Under the pieces are notes generated by a model, which was not told the DNA's origin, searched no databases, and was given only the letters and a program-made list of their open reading frames with translations. 64,000 nt of DNA. It comes from JAGXLC01 sp041686375. GTDB taxonomy: Bacteria; Bacteroidota; Bacteroidia; Bacteroidales; UBA12077. How positions within the stretch are numbered: the stretch's first letter is position 1; each line of letters opens with the position of its first letter. Shown here piece after piece: positions 1-8,746 of this stretch. The stretch is taken from positions 10,662 through 74,661 of the forward strand of contig JAWLEB010000012.1 of NCBI GenBank assembly GCA_041686375.1. Direction: 5' to 3'. The position numbers and the translations under genes are program-made.

Positions 1-393
1 CAGAACGAAGAATTGCAACAGGCTTATGAAAGAGCCGAAGAGGCGCTGAAAAAATACACCATTTTGTATGATTTTGCTCCTACAGGCTATTTTACGCTCG
101 ATGCCGAGGGTACTATTCAAGAATTGAATTTTACCGGCGCCGAGCTGCTAAGAGATAAACGCATTAGCCTGATAGATAGTAATTTTAAACTTTTCGTTCA
201 TCGAGATTCGATGGACGGTTTTAATAAGTTTTTTAGTAATGTTTTTACCTCTAATACTAAAGAATCATGTCAGCTATGGCTTGGTTACGATGAAAAACCT
301 TTAAGTTTGGTTTACATAGAAGGTGTTGTTATCGGCGATGACCAAAAATGCCTTTTGTCTGTAATTGATATTACGAATATCCAAAAGGCATAA
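1..393 (+). CDS. PAS-domain protein, C-terminal fragment (runs off left edge)
   Basis: The reading frame is open from base 1, so the true start lies outside the window; the TTG at 13 is only an in-frame codon. The visible part starts with a charged coiled-coil-like stretch and continues as one PAS sensor domain (from about ILYDFAPTGYFTLD to SVIDIT). PAS domains of this kind sense ligands or mediate dimerisation in bacterial signalling proteins. No histidine kinase or other output domain follows the PAS domain; the protein stops a few residues after it. Any catalytic domain would have to be upstream. The family assignment rests on the domain pattern alone. Confidence 0.7.
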   Translation, partial: QNEELQQAYERAEEALKKYTILYDFAPTGYFTLDAEGTIQELNFTGAELLRDKRISLIDSNFKLFVHRDSMDGFNKFFSNVFTSNTKESCQLWLGYDEKPLSLVYIEGVVIGDDQKCLLSVIDITNIQKA

Positions 394-537
394 TAGCATT
401 GCTAAAAAAACGGAACAACTTGGTTACGCCTTCATATAGCCTGACATTATTCTTAGAACAACAGAATGAAGCATTGCGTTAAAATTATTCATGCCAAAAG
501 TGCTATAGAAAAACAAAGGTTTCCTTTTGATTAGTTG

Positions 538-2019
538 TTATTTCTCCAGCATGTATATCTTTCTGAAATGATACCCATAAACGGTATATGTTATGGCATC
601 GGTAAATAAACCGGGTCTTCTGAAAAGAGTCCAGATAAGTAATTTCCAGTATTCTCTTCTTCCTCTGTCTTGAATACCAATATAATAGACTGATCTCAAA
701 AAAGCAAGAACAAGTGCAAAGTTAATTCGTCGTTGCTTTTTGTATTCACGATTGTAATTCAACAATAGCTGTCGTAGTCTCCTATAATAGGGTTTGACTC
801 CATAAATATTGTGAATTATCTTATTATAGCCGTTTATCAGCTCATTATAGTTCATCTTGGGTATAAAATTCATCGAAAAATCCGTATTATTTCCTGTGGC
901 TTCCGTGGTTAACCTGTTCTCTTCTTCCATCTGTTCATACAGCCGGGTATTCTTAGGGGCATTTAGCAGACCAACCATTGCAGAAACGATGCCGCTTTTT
1001 TGTATAAAATCTATTTGGCGCTGAAAAACCCCGGGGGTATCACTGTCAAAGCCCACAATGAATCCTCCTGACACTTGAATTCCTTTCTTTTGTATTTTTT
1101 TGACGCTTTGCAGCAGGTTGCGGTTGTTGTTCTGAACTTTATGACAATATTGAAGCGATTGTTCGTCAGGGGTTTCTATACCAATAAAACTTGAAGTAAA
1201 GCCTGTTTTCACCATCAGTGACATAAGTTCTTCGTCATCAGCAAGATTAATGGAACTTTGAATGTTAAATTCAAAAGGATACCGATGGGTATGCATCCAT
1301 TGCTTCATGGCAGGCAGCAAGTCGGTTTTAATAGTCTTTTTGTTGCCGATAAAATTATCGTCTACAATCTCTACCGGGCCACGCCAACCAAGCATATATA
1401 AAGTCTCGAGTTCATCTAAAATCTGACGCGGCTCCTTCATCCTGACTTTATGTCCCAAAAGGGCTGTGATCTCACAAAAGTCACAGTTAAAAGGACATCC
1501 CCGTGAAACCTGCAAATTCATAAAAGCATATTTTTTCTTTTCCAGCAGTTGGTAATCCGGTACGGGTGTCATAGAAAGATCTGCAAATTCTCTGGTCTTA
1601 TAAATTTTTTCAGGATGTCCGGCAGCTAAATCTTTAAGTAACAAGGGGAGTGTCAATTCCGCCTCGTTTAAAACAAAATGATCTATCTGTGGGTAATTTT
1701 TATATTCCTGGGTAAAAAGTGGTCCCCCGGCAACTATCTTTACATCATGCTTTTGGCATTCTGAGATGACTCTGTTAACCGATTCTTTTTGAATATACAT
1801 AGCGCTTAGGAAGACATAATCGGCCCACATGATATCTTCATTTTTAAGTGGCGAAACATTCATATCCACCAGTTTTTTATGCCAGGTTGCCGGCAGCATG
1901 GCCGAAACGGTGATTAAACCCAGAGGGGGCACTGCTGCTTTTTTTGATATAAATTTTAAAGCATGTTTAAAACCCCAGAAGGAATCCGGATATTGAGGAT
2001 AAATAAATAAAATATTCAT
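538..2019 (-). CDS. B12-binding-domain radical SAM protein (DUF4070 type)
   Basis: 493 aa. The N-terminus (about 1-140) has the Rossmann-like cobalamin-binding fold seen in this class (MNILFIYPQYP start, then VAGGPLFT near 96-103). The radical SAM cluster motif CPFNCDFC gives Cys175, Cys179 and Cys182, followed by a TIM-barrel-type region (FIGIETPDEQSL and similar) and a basic C-terminal region resembling DUF4070. Relatives include methyltransferases such as the hopanoid methylases HpnP/HpnR, but the substrate here cannot be read from the sequence. It stands alone on the minus strand with about 180 bp to the AraC gene behind it; no biosynthetic partner is adjacent. Confidence 0.85.
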   Translation of the reverse strand: MNILFIYPQYPDSFWGFKHALKFISKKAAVPPLGLITVSAMLPATWHKKLVDMNVSPLKNEDIMWADYVFLSAMYIQKESVNRVISECQKHDVKIVAGGPLFTQEYKNYPQIDHFVLNEAELTLPLLLKDLAAGHPEKIYKTREFADLSMTPVPDYQLLEKKKYAFMNLQVSRGCPFNCDFCEITALLGHKVRMKEPRQILDELETLYMLGWRGPVEIVDDNFIGNKKTIKTDLLPAMKQWMHTHRYPFEFNIQSSINLADDEELMSLMVKTGFTSSFIGIETPDEQSLQYCHKVQNNNRNLLQSVKKIQKKGIQVSGGFIVGFDSDTPGVFQRQIDFIQKSGIVSAMVGLLNAPKNTRLYEQMEEENRLTTEATGNNTDFSMNFIPKMNYNELINGYNKIIHNIYGVKPYYRRLRQLLLNYNREYKKQRRINFALVLAFLRSVYYIGIQDRGRREYWKLLIWTLFRRPGLFTDAITYTVYGYHFRKIYMLEK

Positions 2020-2197
2020 GGCTGATGTATTTTTTAATGTCCAACTTATATACTCTGCCTCTATCGGATAATCTAAATCATGAAAGATTGATAGATGTTC
2101 CCATACTTCGGGGCATAGTAAGTATAAATTGTTTTACTACAAGTTCATAAAATCACCGGGAAAGCATTTATATAATTCCGGAAGAAATTTACATGAT

Positions 2198-2758
2198 TCA
2201 CACATTCTCAATTGAACCACGTCTCTTATAGGCAAGATTTTTGAATTGAGTAGGAGTCAATCCTGTAAACTGTTTAAACTGATTGGACAGATGAGCTATA
2301 CTGCTGTAATGCATTCTATAAGCTATCTCAGTCATGTTTAGCTGATCATACACAATGAGTTCTTTTACCCTTTCAATTTTATGAAGCAGGTGAAATTGTT
2401 CTATGGTAATGCCCTTTACCTCAGAGAAAATATTGGCAAGATAGGTATAATCATAATTAAGCCTATCGGCTATGTAATCTGAAAGGTTTACCTTAATAAT
2501 GTCATCATTATAATGGACCAGTTCAACAATGGTGGTTTTTATTCTTTCTACCAGAATGTTTTTCTTATTGTTCAACAGTTGTAAACCATACTCTTTTAGT
2601 GCATTATCCAGCTGTTCCGTCTGTTCGGGCTGGAGATTTTCAACAATATCTGCTTCCCCAATCTTCACATCCGCATAATGCAGGCCAAGTTTTTCAAGCT
2701 CAGACTTTACCACCATCTGGCACCGCATACACACCATATTTTTAATGAATAGCTTCAA
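2198..2758 (-). CDS. AraC-family regulator with HMA-like N-terminal CxxC
   Basis: 186 aa. The first about 70 residues resemble a small heavy-metal-associated (HMA-like) domain, with MVCMRC giving Cys10 and Cys13. The C-terminal half (about 80-180) is an AraC double helix-turn-helix; the region MTEIAYRMHYSSIAHLSNQF followed by FTGLTPTQFK is the classical second HTH. This architecture is common in Bacteroidota and suggests a transcription factor whose activity may respond to metal or thiol chemistry; the ligand is not known. No metal efflux or chaperone gene is adjacent, so its targets are unclear. Monocistronic on the minus strand. Confidence 0.8.
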   Translation of the reverse strand: MKLFIKNMVCMRCQMVVKSELEKLGLHYADVKIGEADIVENLQPEQTEQLDNALKEYGLQLLNNKKNILVERIKTTIVELVHYNDDIIKVNLSDYIADRLNYDYTYLANIFSEVKGITIEQFHLLHKIERVKELIVYDQLNMTEIAYRMHYSSIAHLSNQFKQFTGLTPTQFKNLAYKRRGSIENV

Positions 2759-3200
2759 GACATATTCCTTTTTATAGCCTCTAAAAGACTTTTTTTGAAT
2801 GTGAGAACTTTCAATAACAATTGTTATATTTATAAAAATTTAAATCTAATAAATCTTTGGATGTTATGCAAATTCGGAGGAAAAAGAGCAGAAATTGCAT
2901 AAACGGACAATTAACCGTTGCCGGGGCGGTCATGAACTCTGTTTCTCAGACTGCTGTTGAAGGTTAATAGTCAGTAGAAACAACTGGGCTTTCTTAGTGG
3001 AGGCATTTCTTTTTGTTATAAATATTTAAAAAAAATCAGAAAAAAAGACAGTTTACACTATTGGCAGATGAAGGGATGATGTCATGGTTTTCATAGGCCC
3101 TATTTTGACAGCACCATTGCGGGTATGCCCTGCGTGAACATGCCTACCTTTGTTTTATTTTTATTTTGTTGCCCCCGATGATAAAGCCACCTATCAACTA
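2759..3200. other. intergenic stretch with no convincing gene
   Basis: About 440 bp between the AraC gene and MITE copy 1. A 33-codon frame starting at ATG 2866 and ending at 2967 exists, but it has no recognisable motif, repeat or relative, so it is not called as a gene. The remainder is AT-rich with no clear hairpin terminator. Confidence 0.5.
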
Positions 3201-3453
3201 AGAAACTGTTTTGATTTTGTCCTGCTTTAACAAATTAGTTTTATTTATAGCCCCGTCCTTTAGGCGGGGTCTGTGGTAAAGCCTAATTATCTGTTCGATT
3301 TCTAAAAATTTTGTAAATTTAAAATACAAAATTTTTAGAAATCATAGACCAGGAGGCGCATTTAAATCCCCGCCCTAAAGGACGGGGTTATGCGAAATAT
3401 CATCTTCAAAATTTGGTAAAGCAAAATTTCTAAAAGAAATCAAAACAGTTTCT
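3201..3453 (+). repeat. MITE-like element, copy 1 (intact, about 253 bp)
   Basis: Ends are 17-bp perfect inverted repeats (AGAAACTGTTTTGATTT and its complement at 3437-3453). In the middle is a perfect 19-bp inverted repeat (GATTTCTAAAAATTTTGTA at 3297-3315 against 3325-3343, 9-nt loop). Two GC-rich hairpins sit symmetrically around it, CCCCGTCCTTTAGGCGGGG at 3251-3269 and its counterpart at 3368-3387, oriented as inverted copies. No ORF is present. The same element occurs in reverse orientation at 6491-6743 and as a deleted form at 18101-18224. This is the layout of a non-autonomous transposable element; the transposase is not in the window. The exact outer boundary is uncertain by 1-3 bp. 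Confidence 0.85.
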
Positions 3454-3706
3454 AATATGATTCGGAATCTAAATAAGAATGAATATTCTTGTTTTCTGTA
3501 CATTGTTCACTTATTGAAATTTCCCCGGTAATCGACAAACCATCAATACTCGGCGCACCGTTATGTCCATTTAAATGAATCACTTCCCCCGTTTCAATAT
3601 CCAGCAACTCAGGTTCTCTTACTTTAAATTCCACGTGAATGGAACCGGGTAACAAACTTTTCATATTCCAGCCGTTTTTAGTATTCAAATCTTCTCTATT
3701 CAGCAT
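3452..3706 (-). CDS. small hypothetical protein, 3' end formed by the MITE
   Basis: 84 aa, starting at ATG 3706 (MLNREDLNTKNGWNMKS). No family recognised; there are no membrane segments or metal motifs, and the middle reads as short beta-strand-prone stretches (HVEFKVREPEL, LSITGEISIS). The stop codon TAG lies at 3452-3454, inside the terminal bases of MITE copy 1, so the element supplies the stop and the protein may originally have been longer. Codon use is compatible with the surroundings. It may be a small real gene or the surviving 5' part of one. Confidence 0.5.
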   Translation of the reverse strand: MLNREDLNTKNGWNMKSLLPGSIHVEFKVREPELLDIETGEVIHLNGHNGAPSIDGLSITGEISISEQCTENKNIHSYLDSESY

Positions 3707-3922
3707 AATTAAACCTTTTCTTTATTTCAGGATTCAAATCTATAATGCTTATTCCATGTATAAAAACTAAAAAAAAATGATTTTACGATTTCCAATAAAA
3801 GATACTGTGTTGAAAACAGATTGTTATACAGATATTTAAGAAGGTATAAAATTCAATAAATTACGATTGGTTAAGCCTAAAAAGATACTGTAAACGTTTT
3901 TCCAAGAATCAAAAACGTTTGA

Positions 3923-3930
3923 TATATTTG
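3923..3930 (+). promoter_or_regulatory. Bacteroidota -7 promoter box (TATATTTG)
   Basis: TATATTTG matches the TAnnTTTG consensus of the Bacteroidota primary sigma factor and lies 23 bp before the ATG at 3954. A good -33 element could not be assigned with confidence. Confidence 0.55.
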
Positions 3931-3953
3931 TCCATATTAAACTAATTACTGCA

Positions 3954-5522
3954 ATGCCCAAACAACAGACAGATTATCTATTTCAACTGATTAAATCGCT
4001 TTCAAAAGCAGAGAAGCGTAATTTCAGGCTGTATGTCAACAGGAAAACCAACGGCGAAGAAGCCAAATTTCTGCAATTATTTGATATACTGGAGAAACAA
4101 AACGAATACAATGAAGATGAAATCTTAAAAAAAGCTAAATACATCAAGCCCAGGCAATTATCAAACTTAAAAGCTCATCTTTATAAGCAACTGCTAAAAA
4201 GTTTGCGACTTCAGCAAGCCAACAACGATCATGAGATAAACATCAGGGAAGGGATAGATTACGCTAAGGTTCTATACAATAAGGGTTTATACAAACAATC
4301 TTTAAAAATTTTGGAAAAAACGAAAAATACTGCAATCCGACATCAAAAGCCTGTTTTACAATATGAGATTATTGAGTTTGAGAAGTTAATAGAGCTTCAG
4401 TATATTACAAGAAGCATAGAAAATCGTGCTGATGAACTTACCGATGAAGCAAACAATACAGGAGACGACATTGTTTCTGCCCGGAAATATTCCAATCTTG
4501 CCTTAAAACTCTACAGCCTTTATTTGAAAGTTGGTTCAGTGAGGAATAAAAAAGATATGCTGATGGTAAGTCAGTTCTTTTCCTCCCATTTTCATCCTCC
4601 TCAAAATATCAACCAATGCTCCTTTTATGAAAAATTATATATCTACCAGTCTTATGTATGGTATTATAATATCATTCAGGACTTTGTGAGATGTTACAAA
4701 TATTCAAGAAAATGGGTTGAACTGTTCCGCGAAAATCCGGGGATGATTCATAACCAAACCGACCTGTATCTTAAGGGTATCAACAATTTGCTCGTATCAT
4801 TGCACATGACAAGGTATCACAGCATGTTTAAAGAAGAACTTGATAAACTGATAAACCTGCCAGAAAATGAAGATATACCCCTGAATGATAACAATTTATT
4901 ACTCTACAATCTATTCAGGTATACACATCTTATTAATTATCATTTTCTGGAAGGAACTTTTACAGAAGGTACAACATTAATTCCTGAAATTAACAAGTAT
5001 ATAGAAAACAACAGGCAGCGACTGGATAACCACAGGGTGCTTGTTTTTTACTATAAAATAGCCAGTCTTTATTTTGGAAGCGGGGATTACAGAAAGGCTA
5101 TCCTCTACCTGAATCATATTCTCAACTATAAAGATACCACGTTAAGGGGAGATATACATTCCTTTTCACGCCTGTTAAACCTGGTAAGCCACTACGAGCT
5201 TGGAAATGATGATTTGATAGAATACCAGGTTAAATCAACATATCGCTTTCTTTATAAGATGGAGAACCTGCAGGAAGTGCAGAAACACATACTGTCATTT
5301 CTTAGAAAATTAAGCAGGATTGAACCCGGGGAGCTAAAAAATGAATTCAAAAAATTACACGAAAAATTTGTCAGCCTGGAAAATAACCCCTTTGAAAAAC
5401 GTGCTTTCTATTACCTGGATATGATATCATGGCTTGAGAGTAAAATCGAAAATCGCCCCGTTCAGGATATAATAAGGCAAAAAGCCATTAAGGAAAAAGA
5501 AAATTCAAATCATGTTCTTTGA
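3954..5522 (+). CDS. large alpha-helical-repeat protein, function unknown
   Basis: 522 aa, no signal peptide and no membrane segment, so probably cytoplasmic. The whole chain is predicted-looking helical, with TPR-like helix pairs (for example YAKVLYNKGLYKQSLKILEK near 104-123 and YFGSGDYRKAILYLNHIL near 372-389). The start MPKQQTDYLFQLIKSLSKAEKRNF is a style seen in conserved Bacteroidota proteins of unknown role. A TAnnTTTG promoter box precedes it. TPR-like proteins generally act as protein-protein scaffolds; nothing here identifies a partner. Start chosen because the ATG at 3954 directly follows the promoter. Confidence 0.8.
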   Translation: MPKQQTDYLFQLIKSLSKAEKRNFRLYVNRKTNGEEAKFLQLFDILEKQNEYNEDEILKKAKYIKPRQLSNLKAHLYKQLLKSLRLQQANNDHEINIREGIDYAKVLYNKGLYKQSLKILEKTKNTAIRHQKPVLQYEIIEFEKLIELQYITRSIENRADELTDEANNTGDDIVSARKYSNLALKLYSLYLKVGSVRNKKDMLMVSQFFSSHFHPPQNINQCSFYEKLYIYQSYVWYYNIIQDFVRCYKYSRKWVELFRENPGMIHNQTDLYLKGINNLLVSLHMTRYHSMFKEELDKLINLPENEDIPLNDNNLLLYNLFRYTHLINYHFLEGTFTEGTTLIPEINKYIENNRQRLDNHRVLVFYYKIASLYFGSGDYRKAILYLNHILNYKDTTLRGDIHSFSRLLNLVSHYELGNDDLIEYQVKSTYRFLYKMENLQEVQKHILSFLRKLSRIEPGELKNEFKKLHEKFVSLENNPFEKRAFYYLDMISWLESKIENRPVQDIIRQKAIKEKENSNHVL

Positions 5523-5563
5523 CCAATTTAGATTAAGTCTATTCCGGGTTCAAAGTATAAAAG

Positions 5564-6478
5564 CTAATCCTGTGTTTTTCGTAAGTATTTTTTTATGCCT
5601 TCAACAAAATCTTTGAAAGAATTAAATTTTTCACCAATATAGTTAACTTCTACCCCGAGCTTTTTTGCATTAGCTGCCGTATAAGGACCAAAACAGGCTA
5701 CTATATTCTTATTAATCCACTGAACATTCCCTAACATTTTGATACATGCTTCGATTTCCGCAGTGCTTGTAAAGGCAATCATATCAATCTGTCCGGTACG
5801 TATCATTCGCAGTTTTTCAGGATACTTAGTTGCATCAACGGGCTGAGTTATATATCCTTCGATTTTTTCAACGGATATCCCTGAATTTTGTAGGTTTCTA
5901 ATAAAGTCAGGAATAACATCTGGTTCGGTTAAATCAATCACTTTTGGAGCTACCACTGCAAGGTGCTGTTGATTAATGTTTTCAAATTTTAATAATGATT
6001 CAATAATTCCCTGCGGACTTGCTTCTTCCGGATAGAATTCAACTTCTGTATCATACTGTTCCCTCAAATATTCAATGTCTTTGCCTATGGCACAAAACTT
6101 CAGAGAATTAAAATTATTCATACGAATATCCAGTTCATCCACTCTTTTAAAAAAGACGTCAATAGCCTTTCTGCTTGGCAGAAAAACCCAATCATATTTG
6201 GCAGTACTGTTTAATAAACGGTCAAGATCATCTGTATCCTGATTAAATCGGGTTTCTATAGCTGGCATAAGAACAGGTGTTCCGCCCTCTAATTCAATAA
6301 ATTTAGCAAGTCGTGGAGCATAATTTGAAGGGGCGGTAATCAGTATCCTTCTATCTTTCAAAATTGAGGTATCCAAATTTATTTTGTAACCATTCTCTTC
6401 CGGTAAATTAGTATAAGCAACTCTCTTAAATTGGAAAAAAATTATAAACAATACAAAAGCAATAATTGAATACTTCAT
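5564..6478 (-). CDS. hemD: uroporphyrinogen-III synthase family protein with N-terminal membrane anchor
   Basis: 304 aa. Residues about 40-300 show the two-lobed HemD pattern: KDRRILITAPSNYAPRLAKFIELEGG, the hinge, then MIAFTSTAEIEACIKML, NIVACFGPYTAANAKKLGVEVNYIGEKFNSFKDFVEGI. HemD cyclises hydroxymethylbilane to uroporphyrinogen III in tetrapyrrole synthesis. The family diverges strongly in sequence, so assignment rests on the overall pattern. Unusual: a hydrophobic segment at about 3-16 precedes the catalytic fold, suggesting membrane anchoring or a mis-set start; no better internal Met exists before the domain. MITE copy 2 begins only about 13 bp upstream of the ATG, so its leader is transposon sequence. 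Confidence 0.7.
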   Translation of the reverse strand: MKYSIIAFVLFIIFFQFKRVAYTNLPEENGYKINLDTSILKDRRILITAPSNYAPRLAKFIELEGGTPVLMPAIETRFNQDTDDLDRLLNSTAKYDWVFLPSRKAIDVFFKRVDELDIRMNNFNSLKFCAIGKDIEYLREQYDTEVEFYPEEASPQGIIESLLKFENINQQHLAVVAPKVIDLTEPDVIPDFIRNLQNSGISVEKIEGYITQPVDATKYPEKLRMIRTGQIDMIAFTSTAEIEACIKMLGNVQWINKNIVACFGPYTAANAKKLGVEVNYIGEKFNSFKDFVEGIKKYLRKTQD

Positions 6479-6490
6479 ATCTTTTGAGTT

Positions 6491-6743
6491 TAGAAACTGT
6501 TTTGATTTCTTTTAGAAATTTTGCTTTACCAAATTTTGAAGATGATATTTCGCATAACCCCGTCCTTTAGCGGGGATTCAAATGCGCCTCCTGGTCTATG
6601 ATTTCCAAAAATTTTGTATTTTAAATTTACAAAATTTTTAGAAATCGAACAGATAATTAGGCTTTACCACAGACCCCGCCCTAAAGGACGGGGTTATGAA
6701 TAAAACTAATTTGTTAAAGCAGGACAAAATCAAAACAGTTTCT
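6491..6743 (-). repeat. MITE-like element, copy 2 (intact, reverse orientation)
   Basis: This is the reverse complement of the 3201-3453 element, with the same terminal repeats (AGAAACTGTTTTGATTT at 6492-6508 and its complement at 6727-6743), the two GC hairpins (6558-6575 and 6674-6693) and the central inverted repeat, which here has a mismatch (TTTCC for TTTCT). It fills the gap between the end of pepD and the start of hemD. With the terminal TTA included, the ends read TTAGAAAC and GTTTCTAA symmetrically. The hairpins could act as a transcription barrier between the two genes. Confidence 0.85.
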
Positions 6744-6756
6744 AACTTATATCTAT

Positions 6757-8214
6757 TTATTTTTCCGGTACATTTTTCAGTGTATATACTAAGAAATCCC
6801 AGAATTTTTGGACCGTTTCAATGTTTACCTCTTCATCCGGAGAGTGCGGATAATTAATTGTCGGTCCAAATGAAATCATATCCAATCCGGGGTAAGCCTG
6901 ACTGATAATACCGCATTCCAATCCAGCATGAATAGCCGTAACTTTCGGTTCTTTGCCAAAGTTATTTTCATACACGTCTTTCATAGTCTGCAGAATTGGA
7001 GAATCCGGGTTTGGTTTCCACCCAGGGTAAGCGCCTTCGTGTAAAACTTCAGCACCTGCCAGTTCAAAAACACTTCTTATCATATTTCCTAAATCCTCTT
7101 TAGCAGTATCTACAGAGCTTCTCTGCAGAGTTTGTATCCAAATCTTAGCTTCATCCTTTTTGACAACAGCCAGGTTTGTTGAAGTCTCAACAAGCCCTTC
7201 CATAGCATCACTCATTCTCATAACCCCATGAGGGCAACCGTAAATAGCTCTAATCAGATTATCCTGTGTGTTTTTATCAATAACAGCAGAAGGCATATCA
7301 GTTTCTTTAAGCTCGATGTTAATATTCGGCTCAACTAAAGAAAGCTCATTCTTTACCGCCTCAGTGACTTCTTCTACAAAATTTTTCAATTCCCCAACAT
7401 GAGAGGAGGCTACTGTAACAACTGCTGATGCTTCTCTGGGTATTGCATTGCGTAAGCTACCTGCTTCAATTTGTGATATCCGTATATCAATATTTTCATT
7501 AGCATGCCATAAAATACGATTAAGAACCTTATTGGCATTTCCACGACCTAAGTGAATATCAAGTCCCGAATGACCTCCTTTCAAACCCTTTACTTTAATG
7601 CTAAAAGCTTTAGAATCGGAATGTACACCTTCTTCCTTATAATGAAAAATAGCATTTGTTTCTAAACCTCCCGCACATCCAATATACAATTCACCTTCAT
7701 CTTCCGAGTCCATATTCACAAGTATCTCTCCATCGAGCAGTCCGGGTTTCAAGGCATTTGCCCCGGTCATACCTGTTTCTTCATCTATAGTAAATAACGC
7801 TTCAACAGGCCCATGCTCAATTTCATCAGACTCAAGAACTGCCATTGCTGCAGCTACTCCAATTCCGTTATCAGCTCCTAATGTTGTTCCTTTCGCTTTA
7901 ACTACCTCACCATCAACGTATGCCTGAATCGGATCTTTCTCGAAATCAAAATCCGTACCCGTATTTTTCTGAGGTACCATATCAAGGTGTCCCTGAAGAA
8001 TTACTGTTTTCCTATTTTCATGCCCTGCTGTAGCAGGTTTTTTAATAATTACATTGCCCACCTCATCTTTGATGGTTTCAAGTCCAAGCTCTTTACCAAA
8101 TTGTTCAACAAAATCTGCTGCCTTAGCTTCCTTTTTAGAAGGGCGTGGAATTTGTGTCAGATTATAAAAATGTCTCCACAGTGGTTCTGGTTTTAAATTT
8201 TTAATATCACTCAT
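6757..8214 (-). CDS. pepD: aminoacyl-histidine dipeptidase (M20C metallopeptidase)
   Basis: 485 aa, full family length. Cleaves Xaa-His dipeptides such as carnosine using two zinc ions. Visible ligands and catalytic residues of the M20 family: His76 and Asp78 (QGHLDMVP), Asp115 (GADNGIG), Glu145-Glu146 (DEETGM), Asp169 (NMDSEDEG) and His457 near the C-terminus (NYPHSPDE). The inserted dimerisation domain covers about 205-390. No signal peptide, so cytoplasmic. It is the last gene of a leftward run OPT transporter - PqqD-like - pepD, 25 bp after the PqqD-like gene, consistent with intracellular use of imported peptides. Confidence 0.93.
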   Translation of the reverse strand: MSDIKNLKPEPLWRHFYNLTQIPRPSKKEAKAADFVEQFGKELGLETIKDEVGNVIIKKPATAGHENRKTVILQGHLDMVPQKNTGTDFDFEKDPIQAYVDGEVVKAKGTTLGADNGIGVAAAMAVLESDEIEHGPVEALFTIDEETGMTGANALKPGLLDGEILVNMDSEDEGELYIGCAGGLETNAIFHYKEEGVHSDSKAFSIKVKGLKGGHSGLDIHLGRGNANKVLNRILWHANENIDIRISQIEAGSLRNAIPREASAVVTVASSHVGELKNFVEEVTEAVKNELSLVEPNINIELKETDMPSAVIDKNTQDNLIRAIYGCPHGVMRMSDAMEGLVETSTNLAVVKKDEAKIWIQTLQRSSVDTAKEDLGNMIRSVFELAGAEVLHEGAYPGWKPNPDSPILQTMKDVYENNFGKEPKVTAIHAGLECGIISQAYPGLDMISFGPTINYPHSPDEEVNIETVQKFWDFLVYTLKNVPEK

Positions 8215-8239
8215 AGTTGACTCCTCCTTTTAATTATTA

Positions 8240-8653
8240 TTAATTTTTATTTGAATAGTTATCTTTTTGTAGCTCTCGAAAAGTAATATACCGCTGTTCA
8301 TAAAGTTGCCCTAAGAATTTTGCAACTCTTTCCTCTACTTCATTAAAGGGTTCAATTTTTTCACCAAGTTTATCAACCAGGCTGTCACAAATCTGCTTGA
8401 CATTCTTTTTACCGTCAATTTCCAACCATGTAGCTGTTCCCACCTCATCAAGATAAATTGTATAATGCTTCTTTTTATGAGGGGGAATAACAAAATCACG
8501 CAGCCATTTTTTTTCGAATTTAGGAACTTTCAAAAATATTTTCCCATCGTCCATCACCTCATGTTCATGTACTCTGACAGGATGAAGCTCCAGAAAATTA
8601 GCATTCTTTAATATTTTTCTTCTTTGAAAAAAATTCATTGGTACAATAACCAT
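8240..8653 (-). CDS. PqqD-like small protein
   Basis: 137 aa as drawn; the alternative start MNFFQRRKILKNANFLELHP at 8638 is equally plausible. The middle and C-terminal part matches the PqqD pattern: a beta-rich segment with YLDEVGTATWLEIDGKKNVKQICDSLVDKLG and a final helical region. PqqD-type domains bind leader peptides and present them to radical SAM enzymes in RiPP synthesis, but many Bacteroidota copies stand outside such clusters. Here it sits between an oligopeptide transporter and a dipeptidase, with no radical SAM partner nearby, so a RiPP role is not supported. A strong terminator separates it from the transporter, so it may have its own promoter and be co-transcribed with pepD. 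Confidence 0.75.
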   Translation of the reverse strand: MVIVPMNFFQRRKILKNANFLELHPVRVHEHEVMDDGKIFLKVPKFEKKWLRDFVIPPHKKKHYTIYLDEVGTATWLEIDGKKNVKQICDSLVDKLGEKIEPFNEVEERVAKFLGQLYEQRYITFRELQKDNYSNKN

Positions 8654-8683
8654 ATTTAGTTCTATAAAATATTCAAATTTATG

Positions 8684-8722
8684 AAAAAAAAATTGGGATA
8701 TTGAATCCTCAATATCCCAATT
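8684..8722 (-). terminator. intrinsic terminator after the OPT transporter
   Basis: Perfect 14-bp inverted repeat, AATTGGGATATTGA at 8691-8704 against 8709-8722 with a 4-nt loop. On the minus strand it is followed by a run of eight or more T (plus-strand A run 8684-8692). Confidence 0.85.
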
Positions 8723-8746
8723 TGCTTATATCTCAAATCTTAATCA

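Noticed and set aside
2866..2967. 33-codon frame in the intergenic gap
   Set aside because: No motif, conservation signal or repeat; too short to support.
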